Source of the DNA: Bradyrhizobium sp. AUGA SZCCT0283
GTDB taxonomy: Bacteria; Pseudomonadota; Alphaproteobacteria; Rhizobiales; Xanthobacteraceae
Direction: 5' to 3'
DNA: 64,000 bases
NCBI RefSeq assembly: GCF_018130385.1
Contig: NZ_JAFCLU010000020.1
Span: 62,001 to 126,000, forward strand
In this document: in pieces, positions 28,560-37,452 of the stretch
How the letters are laid out: each line of letters begins with the position of its first letter
Numbering within the stretch: the first letter of the stretch is position 1
Made by a program: the position numbers and the translations under genes
The notes under the pieces: generated by a model
Database searches by the model: none
What the model was told of the DNA's origin: nothing
Seen by the model: only the letters and a program-made list of their open reading frames with translations

Positions 28560-31286
28560 GTGAAACGATATCGGCCGCCTATTTTCGTGATGATTGCGCT
28601 CGCAATCGTTCTGGCGGGCGGCTGGCATAGTTCGCTTCGCCACGCATTGGCCGACCTGCGGTTCGGCTGGCAGTCGCGACAGGCCTCTGGCGATATTGTG
28701 GTTATCGCGATCGACGCATCGTCGATCGACAGGATCGGCGTCTGGCCATGGCCGCGCCTGCTCCACGCCGAGTTGATCCGGCAGCTTCAGAAGGCGGACG
28801 TCCAGGACATCGCACTCGATGTCGACTTCTCCACGCCCTCCGACGCGTCGTCGGACCGAAACTTTGCCGAAGCCCTCCAAAGCGCCGGCGGATCAGTCGT
28901 GCTGCCCTCCTTCCAGCAGCCTCGCACCGACAGAACTACGCTTCACGTCAATCGCCCGTTGCAGCAATTCGCCGAACATTCCTGGCCGGCGCTGGTCAAT
29001 GTCGAGGTCGGATCCGACGGCCTCGTCCGCCGTTATCCGTTCGGTGAAAAACTGGACGGCAAGTTCGTGCCCGCGATGGCTGCCGTGCTCGCCGGCCAGT
29101 ACGACGAAAAGCGCACGCCCTTTCTGATCGATTTCAGCATCCGGACGGCGGGAATCCCCAAAGTGTCCTTTGCCAACGTGCTGCGCGGCGATCCGGCGAC
29201 ATTGCAAAAACTGCAGGGCAAGAAGGTCATCGTCGGCGGCACGGCGCTCGAACTCGGTGACCGCTTCAGCGTCCCGAACGGCGTGATCCTGTCCGGCCCC
29301 GTGCTGCAGACACTGGCCGCGGAATCCTTGCTGCAGAACCGCGCGCTGCAATGGACCTCGCCCGTCGTCACGCTGACCGGCCTCGCTTTGCTCGCCCTCG
29401 TCATGCTGGTCTCATGGCGCCGCCTTTCTGCCGGCAAGCGGGTGGCGCTGCTCGCCGCAGTCTCTGCCGCCCTCGAGGGCGGCGCGTTTGCCCTGCAGGC
29501 GGCATTCCCGCTCATTCTCGACACGTCGCTGTTTCATATCGCCATCATCGTCTACATCGCAGCCATCGCACTCGATGAAATCGACATCAGGGATCTGCTC
29601 GGCAGGGTCGCCGAGAGCCGCTTTCAGCGCGTGGCGATGTCGCTCGGCGATGGTCTGATCTGCACCGATTCCAATTACCTGATCACGGTCTGGAATCCGG
29701 GCGCGACTGCGATCTTCGGCTATCTGCCTGAGGAGATGATCGGCCGCTCGTTCGATGAGATTTGCGCACGTGACGGCGCCGTTGCCACGTCGTCATTCTC
29801 CATCAGGGACGCCGCACGTCTCGCCGCCGGATCGGTGGTCGAGTTCGACGGACGCCGCAGCAATGGCGAGGTGTTTCCGGTCGAGGCCAGCTTCTCCGGC
29901 TGGCAGGGCACCGACGGCTTTCAATTCGGTGCGATCCTGCGCGACATTTCAGTGCGCAAGCGCGAAGCCGAGAGAATTCGATACCTTGCCGAACACGACA
30001 CGCTGACGGGTCTCATCAACCGCAACACGCTTCATGCCCAACTCGAGGCGAAAATTTCCGCGGCCGCGGTAAACGGCCGCAACGTGGCACTGCTCGTGAT
30101 CGGCATCGACGGCTTCCAGCAGATCAACGACATGCTCGGCAACACCTGTGGCGATCTCGTGCTTCGCGCCATCTCGCAGCGATTGACGGCGGCTATTCCG
30201 CCGGCCGGGCTGGTCGCTCGTTTGAGCGGAGACGAATTCGCGATCGCAGTTCCGACCAGCGACATCGGCGAAAACGTAAGCCGCTTCGCCGAACGGATCG
30301 GCGACGGCTTCGACGCGCCTCTGCTGGCCGGAAACCGCCACCTCCGCGTCAAGGTTAGCATTGGAGGCGCCATTTGCCCGGGCGATGGACGAACGGCGGA
30401 CGAACTTCTCAGCAACGCCCATCTGGCGCTGAGCCGTGCCAAGGCGACCAACCGCGGCGGCCACGTGCTGTTCGAAGATTCGATCCGCCGCGAACTGGAG
30501 ACGCGCCTGACGCTGGAAGCGGAGCTGGCGCGAGCGGCGGAACGCAATGAGTTCGAATTGTTCTACCAACCACAATTTCATCTGGCCGACGGCCGATTGA
30601 TCGGCGCCGAAGCCCTGATCCGCTGGCGTCACCCCGTGCGTGGTCTGGTTTCGCCGGCAGAATTCATGCCGGTCGTCAACACCTCTCCGATTTCCGAGCG
30701 GATCGCCGAATGGGTCCTCCAAACCGCCTGCGCCAAGGGAGCCGCCTGGGAGCGCGCGGGACACAAGCTCCGCATCGGTGTCAATCTTTCGCCATCCCAG
30801 CTCGAGTCCGGCGACCTCGCAATCTCGGTCGCGCAGGTGCTCGCCAGCACCGGTTTGAGTCCAACCAGCCTCGAGCTCGAAGTCACCGAAGACATCCTCC
30901 TCCACGACGAGCAGGGCGCGCTGAATACGTTCCTCGAGATTCAGGAGCTTGGCGTTCGCCTCGTCTTCGATGATTTCGGCACCGGCTTTGCCAGCTTGAG
31001 CTATCTGAAGAAATTCCCGCTCGACGGGCTGAAGATCGACCGCTCTTTCGTATTGGGCTTGCTGACCGATGCCGACGACGCGGCGATCGTCAGTTCGACC
31101 ATCGGGCTCTCCAAGCAACTGGGCCTGTCCGTCATCGCCGAAGGTATCGAGGACCGGGCCACCGCGGATTTCCTGGTCAGCATGGGCTGCGGAGAAGGAC
31201 AAGGCTATTTCTTCGGACGGCCGATGCCGGGAAGCGAGTTCGAAGCCAAATTCCTCACTGCCCCCGCCACTGCCGAGGTGGCGTAA
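28560..31286 (+). CDS. CHASE2-PAS-GGDEF-EAL c-di-GMP enzyme
   Basis: This encodes 908 aa from a GTG (an ATG at 28590 is an alternative). Order: N-terminal helix (FVMIALAIVLAGG), a periplasmic CHASE2 sensor (about 30-265, with DIVVIAIDASSIDRIGVWPW), three closely spaced membrane helices (about 265-340), a PAS domain (about 350-460), GGDEF (about 475-630; active-site variant SGDEF at 556-560, still compatible with catalysis), and EAL (about 650-890; EAL at 684-686, DDFGTGFASLSYL and LKIDRSFV intact). Both synthesis and breakdown of c-di-GMP are possible. Its CHASE2 sensor and the upstream FecR protein face the same compartment, suggesting they sense together. Confidence 0.93.
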   Translation: MKRYRPPIFVMIALAIVLAGGWHSSLRHALADLRFGWQSRQASGDIVVIAIDASSIDRIGVWPWPRLLHAELIRQLQKADVQDIALDVDFSTPSDASSDRNFAEALQSAGGSVVLPSFQQPRTDRTTLHVNRPLQQFAEHSWPALVNVEVGSDGLVRRYPFGEKLDGKFVPAMAAVLAGQYDEKRTPFLIDFSIRTAGIPKVSFANVLRGDPATLQKLQGKKVIVGGTALELGDRFSVPNGVILSGPVLQTLAAESLLQNRALQWTSPVVTLTGLALLALVMLVSWRRLSAGKRVALLAAVSAALEGGAFALQAAFPLILDTSLFHIAIIVYIAAIALDEIDIRDLLGRVAESRFQRVAMSLGDGLICTDSNYLITVWNPGATAIFGYLPEEMIGRSFDEICARDGAVATSSFSIRDAARLAAGSVVEFDGRRSNGEVFPVEASFSGWQGTDGFQFGAILRDISVRKREAERIRYLAEHDTLTGLINRNTLHAQLEAKISAAAVNGRNVALLVIGIDGFQQINDMLGNTCGDLVLRAISQRLTAAIPPAGLVARLSGDEFAIAVPTSDIGENVSRFAERIGDGFDAPLLAGNRHLRVKVSIGGAICPGDGRTADELLSNAHLALSRAKATNRGGHVLFEDSIRRELETRLTLEAELARAAERNEFELFYQPQFHLADGRLIGAEALIRWRHPVRGLVSPAEFMPVVNTSPISERIAEWVLQTACAKGAAWERAGHKLRIGVNLSPSQLESGDLAISVAQVLASTGLSPTSLELEVTEDILLHDEQGALNTFLEIQELGVRLVFDDFGTGFASLSYLKKFPLDGLKIDRSFVLGLLTDADDAAIVSSTIGLSKQLGLSVIAEGIEDRATADFLVSMGCGEGQGYFFGRPMPGSEFEAKFLTAPATAEVA

Positions 31287-31462
31287 CGGCTGAGCAGCCC
31301 GATCAGGCTAAACCATCCGTTAACGCGACCGCTCAAATCCGAGCGTCGCGACAACGCTATTTTCCATCTCTTTCCACTAGCGTTGCCCTGTGAACGCGAT
31401 GGCCAGGCGGCACACCTCAAGATGTCGTCGGCCACATAAGTCGCGAACGGGGATTCGGGGAA

Positions 31463-32659
31463 GTGGCTGACATTGCCGACACATCGACGGTCCGTCATGC
31501 ATCGGGCAAGGACGCGAACGCACGCGCGCCAGGCGCCGGCGGGGCGCGGACGCCGCTCGCCGGCGTTTCAGAGACCCAATGGCGCACGCTTTCCGAGCGC
31601 GCCGCCGAGCCGAACGGTTATTATTTGCCCGAATGGGAGTTGGCGGTGAACGCTTCGGCACGGGGCCGCGTCGACACCGACGCGCTCGGCGCGTGCCGCG
31701 ATACATCCACCCTGATCGGCCTGATGCCTGTGATCTCGATGTGGCGCGCCTACAGGATCCCGCTCCCCGCCTTGGTCAGCGCCGATCCCTACGGCACGCT
31801 CTGCACGCCGCTGCTTGACCGTGACATGGCGGAGGAAGCCGTCACCGGCATTCTGCAGCAGGCCCGGCGGGCCGGCGCGCATGCGCTGATCTTCCGCGCC
31901 ACCTCGCTCGATGGCGCTGCCATGAAGGCCTTCACGGACGTGCTGCGTCGCGACGGCATGGCGCCGCTCGTGTTGCAATCGCATGTCCGCGCCTGCCTTG
32001 ACGCTACCGGTGACGCCGACGAAGTGCTGCGCGAGGCGCTCGGCACAAAGAAACTGAAAGAACTGCGCCGCCAGCGCAATCGCCTAGCCGAACACGGCGC
32101 TGTCCACTTCGATGTGGCGCGGACGCCTGCCGAAATGACCGCCGCCATCGAAACATTCCTGATGCTGGAGGCCAGCGGCTGGAAGGGCCAGCGCGGCACC
32201 GCGCTCAGCCAGGACGACGGCGACGCGGCCTTCGTCCGCCGCGCCACGTCAGCGCTGGCCGGGACCGGCCAGTGCGAGATCGTGACCCTGCGGGCCGGCG
32301 AAACGCCGGTGGCAGCCGCCATCGTGCTGCGCCATCAGGATCGCGCCTTCTACTTCAAGCTCGGCGTCGACGAGCGCTTTGCGAAGTTTTCGCCGGGCGT
32401 GCAGCTGACGCTGGAATTGACCCGGTATCTCTGCGCGGATCCGGCCATTCGCCTGGTCGATTCCACCGCCGCCCCCGACCATCCCATGATCAACCCGATC
32501 TGGCGCGGACGCCTTGCGATCGGCGACGTCCTGATCCCGCTGCGGCGGGGCGACCCGGTCGTGTCGCTGATCCGCGCAGCCCTCGGCTTGCGCGGCGCGA
32601 TCCGCGAGCCGGTACGCCGCATCGTTCATTTCGTCAGAGCACGGCAGGAGAAATCCTAA
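31463..32659 (+). CDS. BioF2-like GNAT acyltransferase
   Basis: This encodes 398 aa from a GTG at 31463 with GGGGAA just upstream. The C-terminal half (about 185-345) is an Acetyltransf_6 / BioF2-like domain: EALGTKKLKELRRQRNRLAE, then MLEASGWKGQRGTAL and LRAGETPVAAAIVLRHQDRA, and YFKLGVDERFAKFSPGVQLT. Family members include cellulose-biosynthesis (CelD) and FemAB-like acyl or aminoacyl transferases. It ends with TAATG, overlapping the next start by one base, so it is translationally coupled to the JmjC-like gene. The substrate is unknown. Confidence 0.85.
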   Translation: MADIADTSTVRHASGKDANARAPGAGGARTPLAGVSETQWRTLSERAAEPNGYYLPEWELAVNASARGRVDTDALGACRDTSTLIGLMPVISMWRAYRIPLPALVSADPYGTLCTPLLDRDMAEEAVTGILQQARRAGAHALIFRATSLDGAAMKAFTDVLRRDGMAPLVLQSHVRACLDATGDADEVLREALGTKKLKELRRQRNRLAEHGAVHFDVARTPAEMTAAIETFLMLEASGWKGQRGTALSQDDGDAAFVRRATSALAGTGQCEIVTLRAGETPVAAAIVLRHQDRAFYFKLGVDERFAKFSPGVQLTLELTRYLCADPAIRLVDSTAAPDHPMINPIWRGRLAIGDVLIPLRRGDPVVSLIRAALGLRGAIREPVRRIVHFVRARQEKS

Positions 32660-33603
32660 TGAATACGCTCACCGCCATCGCGCCCGTGATTACGGCCGAT
32701 CATGACGCGCTCCGCCGCGACTTCCCGCTCAAGCCGTTCGCGATCCGCCACAGGCTCGTCGGCCATCCGCTGCTGGCGCTGCCGCGCATCGCGCAGTTGG
32801 CCGCCGAACTGCCGCGCGACCTGATCGAGTACAATTCCGGCAAGGTCGCGATCAGCCAGGATCCGGATGCGATTCCCACCGTCGACCTCGATCCGGTCGA
32901 AGTGGTGAAGAACATCGAAACCGCCGGCGCCTGGATGGTGCTCAAGCGGGTGGAGAATTCGCCTGAGTATCGCCGCCTGCTGGAAGATACCCTGCTGTCG
33001 GTCGCGCGCGCGCGCGGCTTCAACAGCCTGCTGGATGCGGGTTTCGAGCAGGTCGAAGGCTTTCTGTTCGTGTCCTCGCCGAACTCGACCACGCCGTTCC
33101 ATCTTGACAGCGAGGACAATTTCTTCGTCCACATCCACGGCGAAAAATTCTTCACGATCTTCGACAACACCGACCGCACGATCGTCAGTGACGACGAGAT
33201 CGAGCGCTCGATGACTAAGCATCGCAACCTGAAATACGACGAGAGTTTTGCGCCGCGGGCTACGGAATTCCATTTGTTCGCGGGCGACGGCTGCTACGTG
33301 CCGTATCAATGGCCGCACTGGGTGCGCACCGCAGGCACGTTCTCGATCTCGATGGCGGTCACCTGGAAGACGCACGAAGTGCGGCGGCTGAACGACCTGC
33401 ACTTCTTCAATTCTATGCTGCGCGGTATCGGCCTGCCGCAGCAGCCTCCCGGCAAGCAGCCGGCGCTCGACGCGCTGAAGCTTGCGTTCTATCGCACGGT
33501 AACGACAGCCATCAAGCCGCTGCGCGCCTCGATGGCGATGCGCCGCGTGCTGCGGCGGATCGCGCTGGGAAAACGCGCGAACTACTATCTGAAGGGCGCG
33601 TAG
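32659..33603 (+). CDS. cupin/JmjC-like Fe(II) oxygenase
   Basis: This encodes 314 aa. The cupin_8/JmjC core carries the metal-binding H-x-D in TTPFHLDSEDNFFVHIHGEK (near residues 155-157) and a distal His in YVPYQWPHWVRTAGTFSISM; a Lys in HGEKFFTIFDN is in the place of the 2-oxoglutarate contact. Such enzymes hydroxylate proteins or small molecules. It is coupled (TAATG) to the upstream acyltransferase, so the two probably modify one product in sequence. This two-gene arrangement suggests a small tailoring unit, but no biosynthetic core gene is adjacent. Confidence 0.85.
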   Translation: MNTLTAIAPVITADHDALRRDFPLKPFAIRHRLVGHPLLALPRIAQLAAELPRDLIEYNSGKVAISQDPDAIPTVDLDPVEVVKNIETAGAWMVLKRVENSPEYRRLLEDTLLSVARARGFNSLLDAGFEQVEGFLFVSSPNSTTPFHLDSEDNFFVHIHGEKFFTIFDNTDRTIVSDDEIERSMTKHRNLKYDESFAPRATEFHLFAGDGCYVPYQWPHWVRTAGTFSISMAVTWKTHEVRRLNDLHFFNSMLRGIGLPQQPPGKQPALDALKLAFYRTVTTAIKPLRASMAMRRVLRRIALGKRANYYLKGA

Positions 33604-33610
33604 TCGCAGC

Positions 33611-33700
33611 AGCGTAGCCCGGTGGAGCAAAGCGTAACCCGGGGCCGGTGCAGCTAGATGCGATTACCCGGATTGCGTTTCGCTCCAGGCAATCGAAATC
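33611..33700. repeat. interspersed inverted repeat (GTAGCCCGG type)
   Basis: GCGTAGCCCGGTGGAGCAAAG and the facing CCCGGATTGCGTTTCGCTCCAG form an imperfect long hairpin. The same family recurs at 58462-58557. The rest of the 300-bp gap to the next gene (33701-33904) shows no gene. Confidence 0.7.
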
Positions 33701-33904
33701 CAGACAAGCAGATCGTCTCGGTTCATCAGCCGCCGCCGGTGACCCATCTGCCTGATCGGTCTGCACCACTCACGTATTGATCTGCGTCAATCTCCTCTCG
33801 CTTCCTCCCGATGGAATGATTTCGCGTCCCGGAGCGGACGCAAAAGAGAGTGGCCGGCTCCGGCGCAATCCTGCCCAGATTCGCCTGCGAGGGAGGAGAT
33901 CTCC

Positions 33905-35695
33905 ATGGCCAACCACCCTACCATTTCGACTGAATCCGACCTGAAATCGCCGGCCCTGCCGACCACCGCGGTCACTCGCCGCTCGCTGCTTGGCGGAGCC
34001 GGCATCGCGGTTGGCGCCGCCGTGCTTGCGTCTCCGCCGAGCATGCCCGGCATAGCCCCGGCCGCGGCGCAGCCTGTGAGCGCAAAGCCGCGGCCACTCG
34101 ACGCAGCGTTCAATCGCCGCGCCTTCGAAGTCCGAGAGGCTTGCGCGAGCCACAATGCGAAAATTCCCATCGCGCCCCACCCGACGAATGGCGATGAGGC
34201 GCGCTACGCCAACAAGATCGGTTCCGATTCACGGGGCCTGCCGCACGACAAACGCGGCGAAGTCGAACAAGCGGCATGGCAGGCGCTCTATACCGCTTGC
34301 CAGTCGGGCGATCCCGCTGATTTCGAGAAAATCTCGCTCGGCGGCACTCGCAAACTGGTCAATCCCGTAGGCACACAGGCCGTCAGTCTGAGCGGCATAA
34401 ACCCTACTCAGATTGGGATACCGCCGGCACCGGCCCTTGACAGTGCAGAGCGCGGCGGCGAGGCCGTGGAGGTCTATTGGCAATCCCTGCTTCGTGACGT
34501 TCCGCTTACCGAGTTGCGCGACGACACCTCAAACCGCGACGTGCTTGCAGCAACCGAGGAACTCAACAAGCTTGCCGATTTCCGGGGGCCGAAATCTGGT
34601 GGGCGCGTCACACCCGGTACGCTGTTCCGTGCCAATGCGCTTTATTTCGACCCGGCTGACCCGAAGGGCCGCTCCGTCACGCCTCCAGGCGTTTTGGACG
34701 GCCCGCTGATCTCGCAATTCCTGCTCCGCGACGTGCCCTATGCCGCACAGTGGATCAGCGCTCAAATTCGCACCACGTTGCCCACCAGCGAATTCCTGAC
34801 CGAATACGAGGAGTGGCTGGCGATCCAGAACGGCGCCGCACCGAAACGCCGGTTGGAGTTCGACGCGGCACCCCGGTACATAACGACAGGAAGAGATCTC
34901 GCGGAGTATATCCATACTGGTCCTGCACTTGGGTGGGCGGCGGCACTGCTCCTTGCAACCCCCGGCGGTGGGACGGACAAGCGCTACACCGGGATCTATC
35001 CCCCGGCAGAGCCCGCGTCCTACCCATCGAACCCGTATCGGAAATCGAAAACCCAAGCCCCTGCGGGTGCCACCTTCGGGTTGCCTTACGTGCAGGCACT
35101 ACTCGCCACGGGGATCAGTAACTCCGTCCGCGCGGTCTACTGGCAGAAGTATTTCGTGCACCGGGCTGTGCGACCGGAAGCCTACGGCGGTCTGGCGCAC
35201 CATCGCCTCGCCAATGGCGTGAGCGACTACCCGTTGCATGATAACTTCCTGAAATCGGAAGCCCTCGATCGCAGCAAAGCCAAATACGGCACGTATCTTT
35301 TGTCACAAACCTATCCGGAGGCCTCGCCCCTTCACTCTACCTATCCCGGCGGCGCCACGGGCGTTGGTGCCGTCACGGCGACCATATTGAAGGCGTTTTT
35401 CGACGAGAGCCGCGTCATCGCCAACCCGGTACAGCCCGATCCGGCTGACCCGACGAAGCTCGTGCCCTATAGCGGCCCGCCGCTCACGGTTGGTGGAGAG
35501 TTGAACAAGCTCGCGATGAATTTCGGTTTCGGACGGAATTGGGCGGGCATCCACTGGCGTTCCGACGCTTCCGCCTCCATGGCGATCGGCGAGGAAGTGG
35601 CTATCGGCATGCTGCGGGACGAGCGCACCACGCTCTGCGAACCCTTCGACGGCTTCTCCTTCACGCGCTTCGACGGCAGCCGCGTGACAATCTGA
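33905..35695 (+). CDS. Tat-exported vanadium-haloperoxidase-like protein lacking the usual acid-base His
   Basis: This encodes 596 aa. A twin-arginine signal (TRRSLLGGAGIAVGAAVL, residues 24-41) is followed by a PAP2/V-haloperoxidase fold like that of algal bromoperoxidases. Conserved vanadate or phosphate contacts: K415 and R423 in QKYFVHRAVRPEAYGG, R544 and the metal-ligand H550 in GRNWAGIHWRSDA. The middle motif that should read SGH reads YPGGATG (480-486), so Ser becomes G482 and the acid-base His becomes A484; the other nearby His (H477, PLHSTYPG) is kept. Peroxidase chemistry is therefore doubtful, and phosphatase or altered activity is possible. An AGGGAGGAG site precedes the ATG. Confidence 0.85.
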   Translation: MANHPTISTESDLKSPALPTTAVTRRSLLGGAGIAVGAAVLASPPSMPGIAPAAAQPVSAKPRPLDAAFNRRAFEVREACASHNAKIPIAPHPTNGDEARYANKIGSDSRGLPHDKRGEVEQAAWQALYTACQSGDPADFEKISLGGTRKLVNPVGTQAVSLSGINPTQIGIPPAPALDSAERGGEAVEVYWQSLLRDVPLTELRDDTSNRDVLAATEELNKLADFRGPKSGGRVTPGTLFRANALYFDPADPKGRSVTPPGVLDGPLISQFLLRDVPYAAQWISAQIRTTLPTSEFLTEYEEWLAIQNGAAPKRRLEFDAAPRYITTGRDLAEYIHTGPALGWAAALLLATPGGGTDKRYTGIYPPAEPASYPSNPYRKSKTQAPAGATFGLPYVQALLATGISNSVRAVYWQKYFVHRAVRPEAYGGLAHHRLANGVSDYPLHDNFLKSEALDRSKAKYGTYLLSQTYPEASPLHSTYPGGATGVGAVTATILKAFFDESRVIANPVQPDPADPTKLVPYSGPPLTVGGELNKLAMNFGFGRNWAGIHWRSDASASMAIGEEVAIGMLRDERTTLCEPFDGFSFTRFDGSRVTI

Positions 35696-35811
35696 CAGAA
35701 GCCGGGCGACGCCCCTGCCGCGAGGCGCCGGCGGCATGGGCGGCGCGACTTAAAACAGATACAATTGCCGCGGGCTTATCTGCACCGCTCCAACCGGGCT
35801 ACGTGGACGAC

Positions 35812-36450
35812 TCACTGCAGCGGCGAATGCGGTGCCGGCAGCATGATGGTCGAGTGCATTTCCTCGAGGAAGCCCGGGCCCTTCCCCAAAAATTCCTGCC
35901 AGGCCGGATCCTTCATCGCGTTGCCGCGGGCTTCGGCGCGGGCGTTCAGGCTGGGATAGGCCCAGATGTGGCAGGCCTCGTTCGGTTGCCCCGCTTCGGT
36001 CGTCCACAGGCCTACGATCTTTGAATATTTCTCGCGCTCCGGCAGCACCGCGGTGAACGCATCGAGCCATTGCTTGAGGCCACCGGCAGCCTTGCCGCGA
36101 TAGTTGCGGAGTTCGTAGACATTGCCCGTCGATGCCGGCGCAACCGGCGGCCTCACCGCGTTCATCAGGCGGACATCCTGACGCACCAGCAACGGCCGGA
36201 TCAGCGGCACGTACTCGCCGGTCCAGCGCGGGTTCTTGGCGAGTTCGGCCCGCATCCGCGCGCGCTCGTCGTAACTGTTGTAGCTCCACATATGCAGGAC
36301 CTGATTGAGCGGCCCGATCTCGGTCGACCAATAGCCTTCGAGCTTGCCGTAGTCGTCCTTGCGGATGTCGCGCGACACCGTGCTTGCGGCCCTGATCATG
36401 TCGCCGAGCGTGCCGGGCTTTACGGTGTAGGTGCGCAGTTCATAGATCAT
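35812..36450 (-). CDS. NIPSNAP-family protein (two dimeric alpha-beta-barrel domains)
   Basis: This encodes 212 aa. The ATG at 36450 follows GGGGGAAAC; the open frame continues upstream through repeat DNA. Two NIPSNAP-type repeats are visible: MIYELRTYTVKPGTLGDMIR at the N-terminus and NVYELRNYRGKAAGGLKQWL from about residue 110. The function of bacterial members is unproven; they often accompany aromatic or dioxygen-dependent degradation enzymes. The gene is convergent with the haloperoxidase gene. Confidence 0.9.
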   Translation of the reverse strand: MIYELRTYTVKPGTLGDMIRAASTVSRDIRKDDYGKLEGYWSTEIGPLNQVLHMWSYNSYDERARMRAELAKNPRWTGEYVPLIRPLLVRQDVRLMNAVRPPVAPASTGNVYELRNYRGKAAGGLKQWLDAFTAVLPEREKYSKIVGLWTTEAGQPNEACHIWAYPSLNARAEARGNAMKDPAWQEFLGKGPGFLEEMHSTIMLPAPHSPLQ

Positions 36451-36489
36451 GACGTTTCCCCCAAGGTTTCTTGTGCCGATGATTTCGTC

Positions 36490-36615
36490 CGATCGTGATG
36501 GCCGGGCTTGACCCGGCCATCCACGACTTTCTTGCCGCACCGTGGTCAGGACGTGGATGCCCGGCACGTCTAGCGCGAAGACGCGCTTCGCGCTTCTGGC
36601 CGGGCATGACGAACC
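36490..36615. repeat. interspersed repeat (GTCTAGCGCGAAGACGCGCTT type), copy 1
   Basis: Contains GGCCGGGCTTGACCCGGCC, GACGTGGATGCCCGGCACGT, CTAGCGCGAAGACGCGCTTC and TGGCCGGGCATGACG. The copy at 56958-57079 has the same four blocks in the same order. Several perfect palindromes are nested inside, typical of a mobile REP-like family. Confidence 0.85.
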
Positions 36616-36624
36616 AGCCGCGCT

Positions 36625-37290
36625 CTATTCTGCCGCTTGCGCGTTGATTTCGCCGGACACCTGACGAATGGCGCGGGCGAGTTGCTCGGCGGGCTGCGCG
36701 CCGGAGACGGCGTATTTCTGCGCGAACACGAATGTGGGAACGCCGGAGATGCCCTTCTCGGAGGCCTCCTGCGCCTGGCTGGAGATCAGCGCGACATCCT
36801 CGTCGGTCGCAAGACGCTTGCGCACGTCGTCGGCATCGAGGCCGATATCGGCCGCGGCCTGCACCAGCACGTTCACATCGGTCAGGTCGCCGCCGTCGCG
36901 GAAATACAACTCCATGAGGCGCTGCTTCATCTCGGCGGATTTGCCTTGCGCATCGGCCCAGTGGATCAGGCGGTGGCAATCGATGGTGTTGGGCTGGCGC
37001 TTCACGAGTTCGGGCCGGTAGGTCAGCCCCTCCTCGCCCGCGGCGGCTACAACACGCCCGGCGATGCCCTTGTAGGCTTCGACCGAACCGAATTTGGCGG
37101 TGAGATATTCGTCGCGGCTGATGCCCTCGCGCGGCACCCAGGAATTAAGGAAGAACGGCCGCCAGCGCACTTCGACGGGAACATCCGGCACCAGCGCCAG
37201 CGCGTTCTCGATCCGGCGTTTTCCGATGTAGCACCAGGGGCAGACCACGTCGGAAACGATATCGATCTTGAGGGGTTTCAGGGTGCTCAT
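36625..37290 (-). CDS. DsbA-family 2-hydroxychromene-isomerase/FrnE-like oxidoreductase
   Basis: This encodes 221 aa with no signal peptide, so it is cytoplasmic. The thioredoxin-fold active site is CPWC at 17-20 (DVVCPWCYIGKRR), and the cis-Pro loop is GISGVPTFVF. This arrangement is that of the FrnE/DsbA-like cytoplasmic oxidoreductases. Substrate proteins or small molecules are unknown. Confidence 0.92.
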   Translation of the reverse strand: MSTLKPLKIDIVSDVVCPWCYIGKRRIENALALVPDVPVEVRWRPFFLNSWVPREGISRDEYLTAKFGSVEAYKGIAGRVVAAAGEEGLTYRPELVKRQPNTIDCHRLIHWADAQGKSAEMKQRLMELYFRDGGDLTDVNVLVQAAADIGLDADDVRKRLATDEDVALISSQAQEASEKGISGVPTFVFAQKYAVSGAQPAEQLARAIRQVSGEINAQAAE

Positions 37291-37452
37291 CGGGACGTCC
37301 TTGCTGAATGATGCCCGGAAGGTAGTCCGATCGGGCGAGGAGACAAGGGCAATGGCCGCATGTCTCGTATCACTTCACCTCCGCGGTTATTGTGGCGGGC
37401 AGCCGGCCTTCCTAGAACTTCGCGTATCGATTTGAACCGCGGAGCCCTGCAT

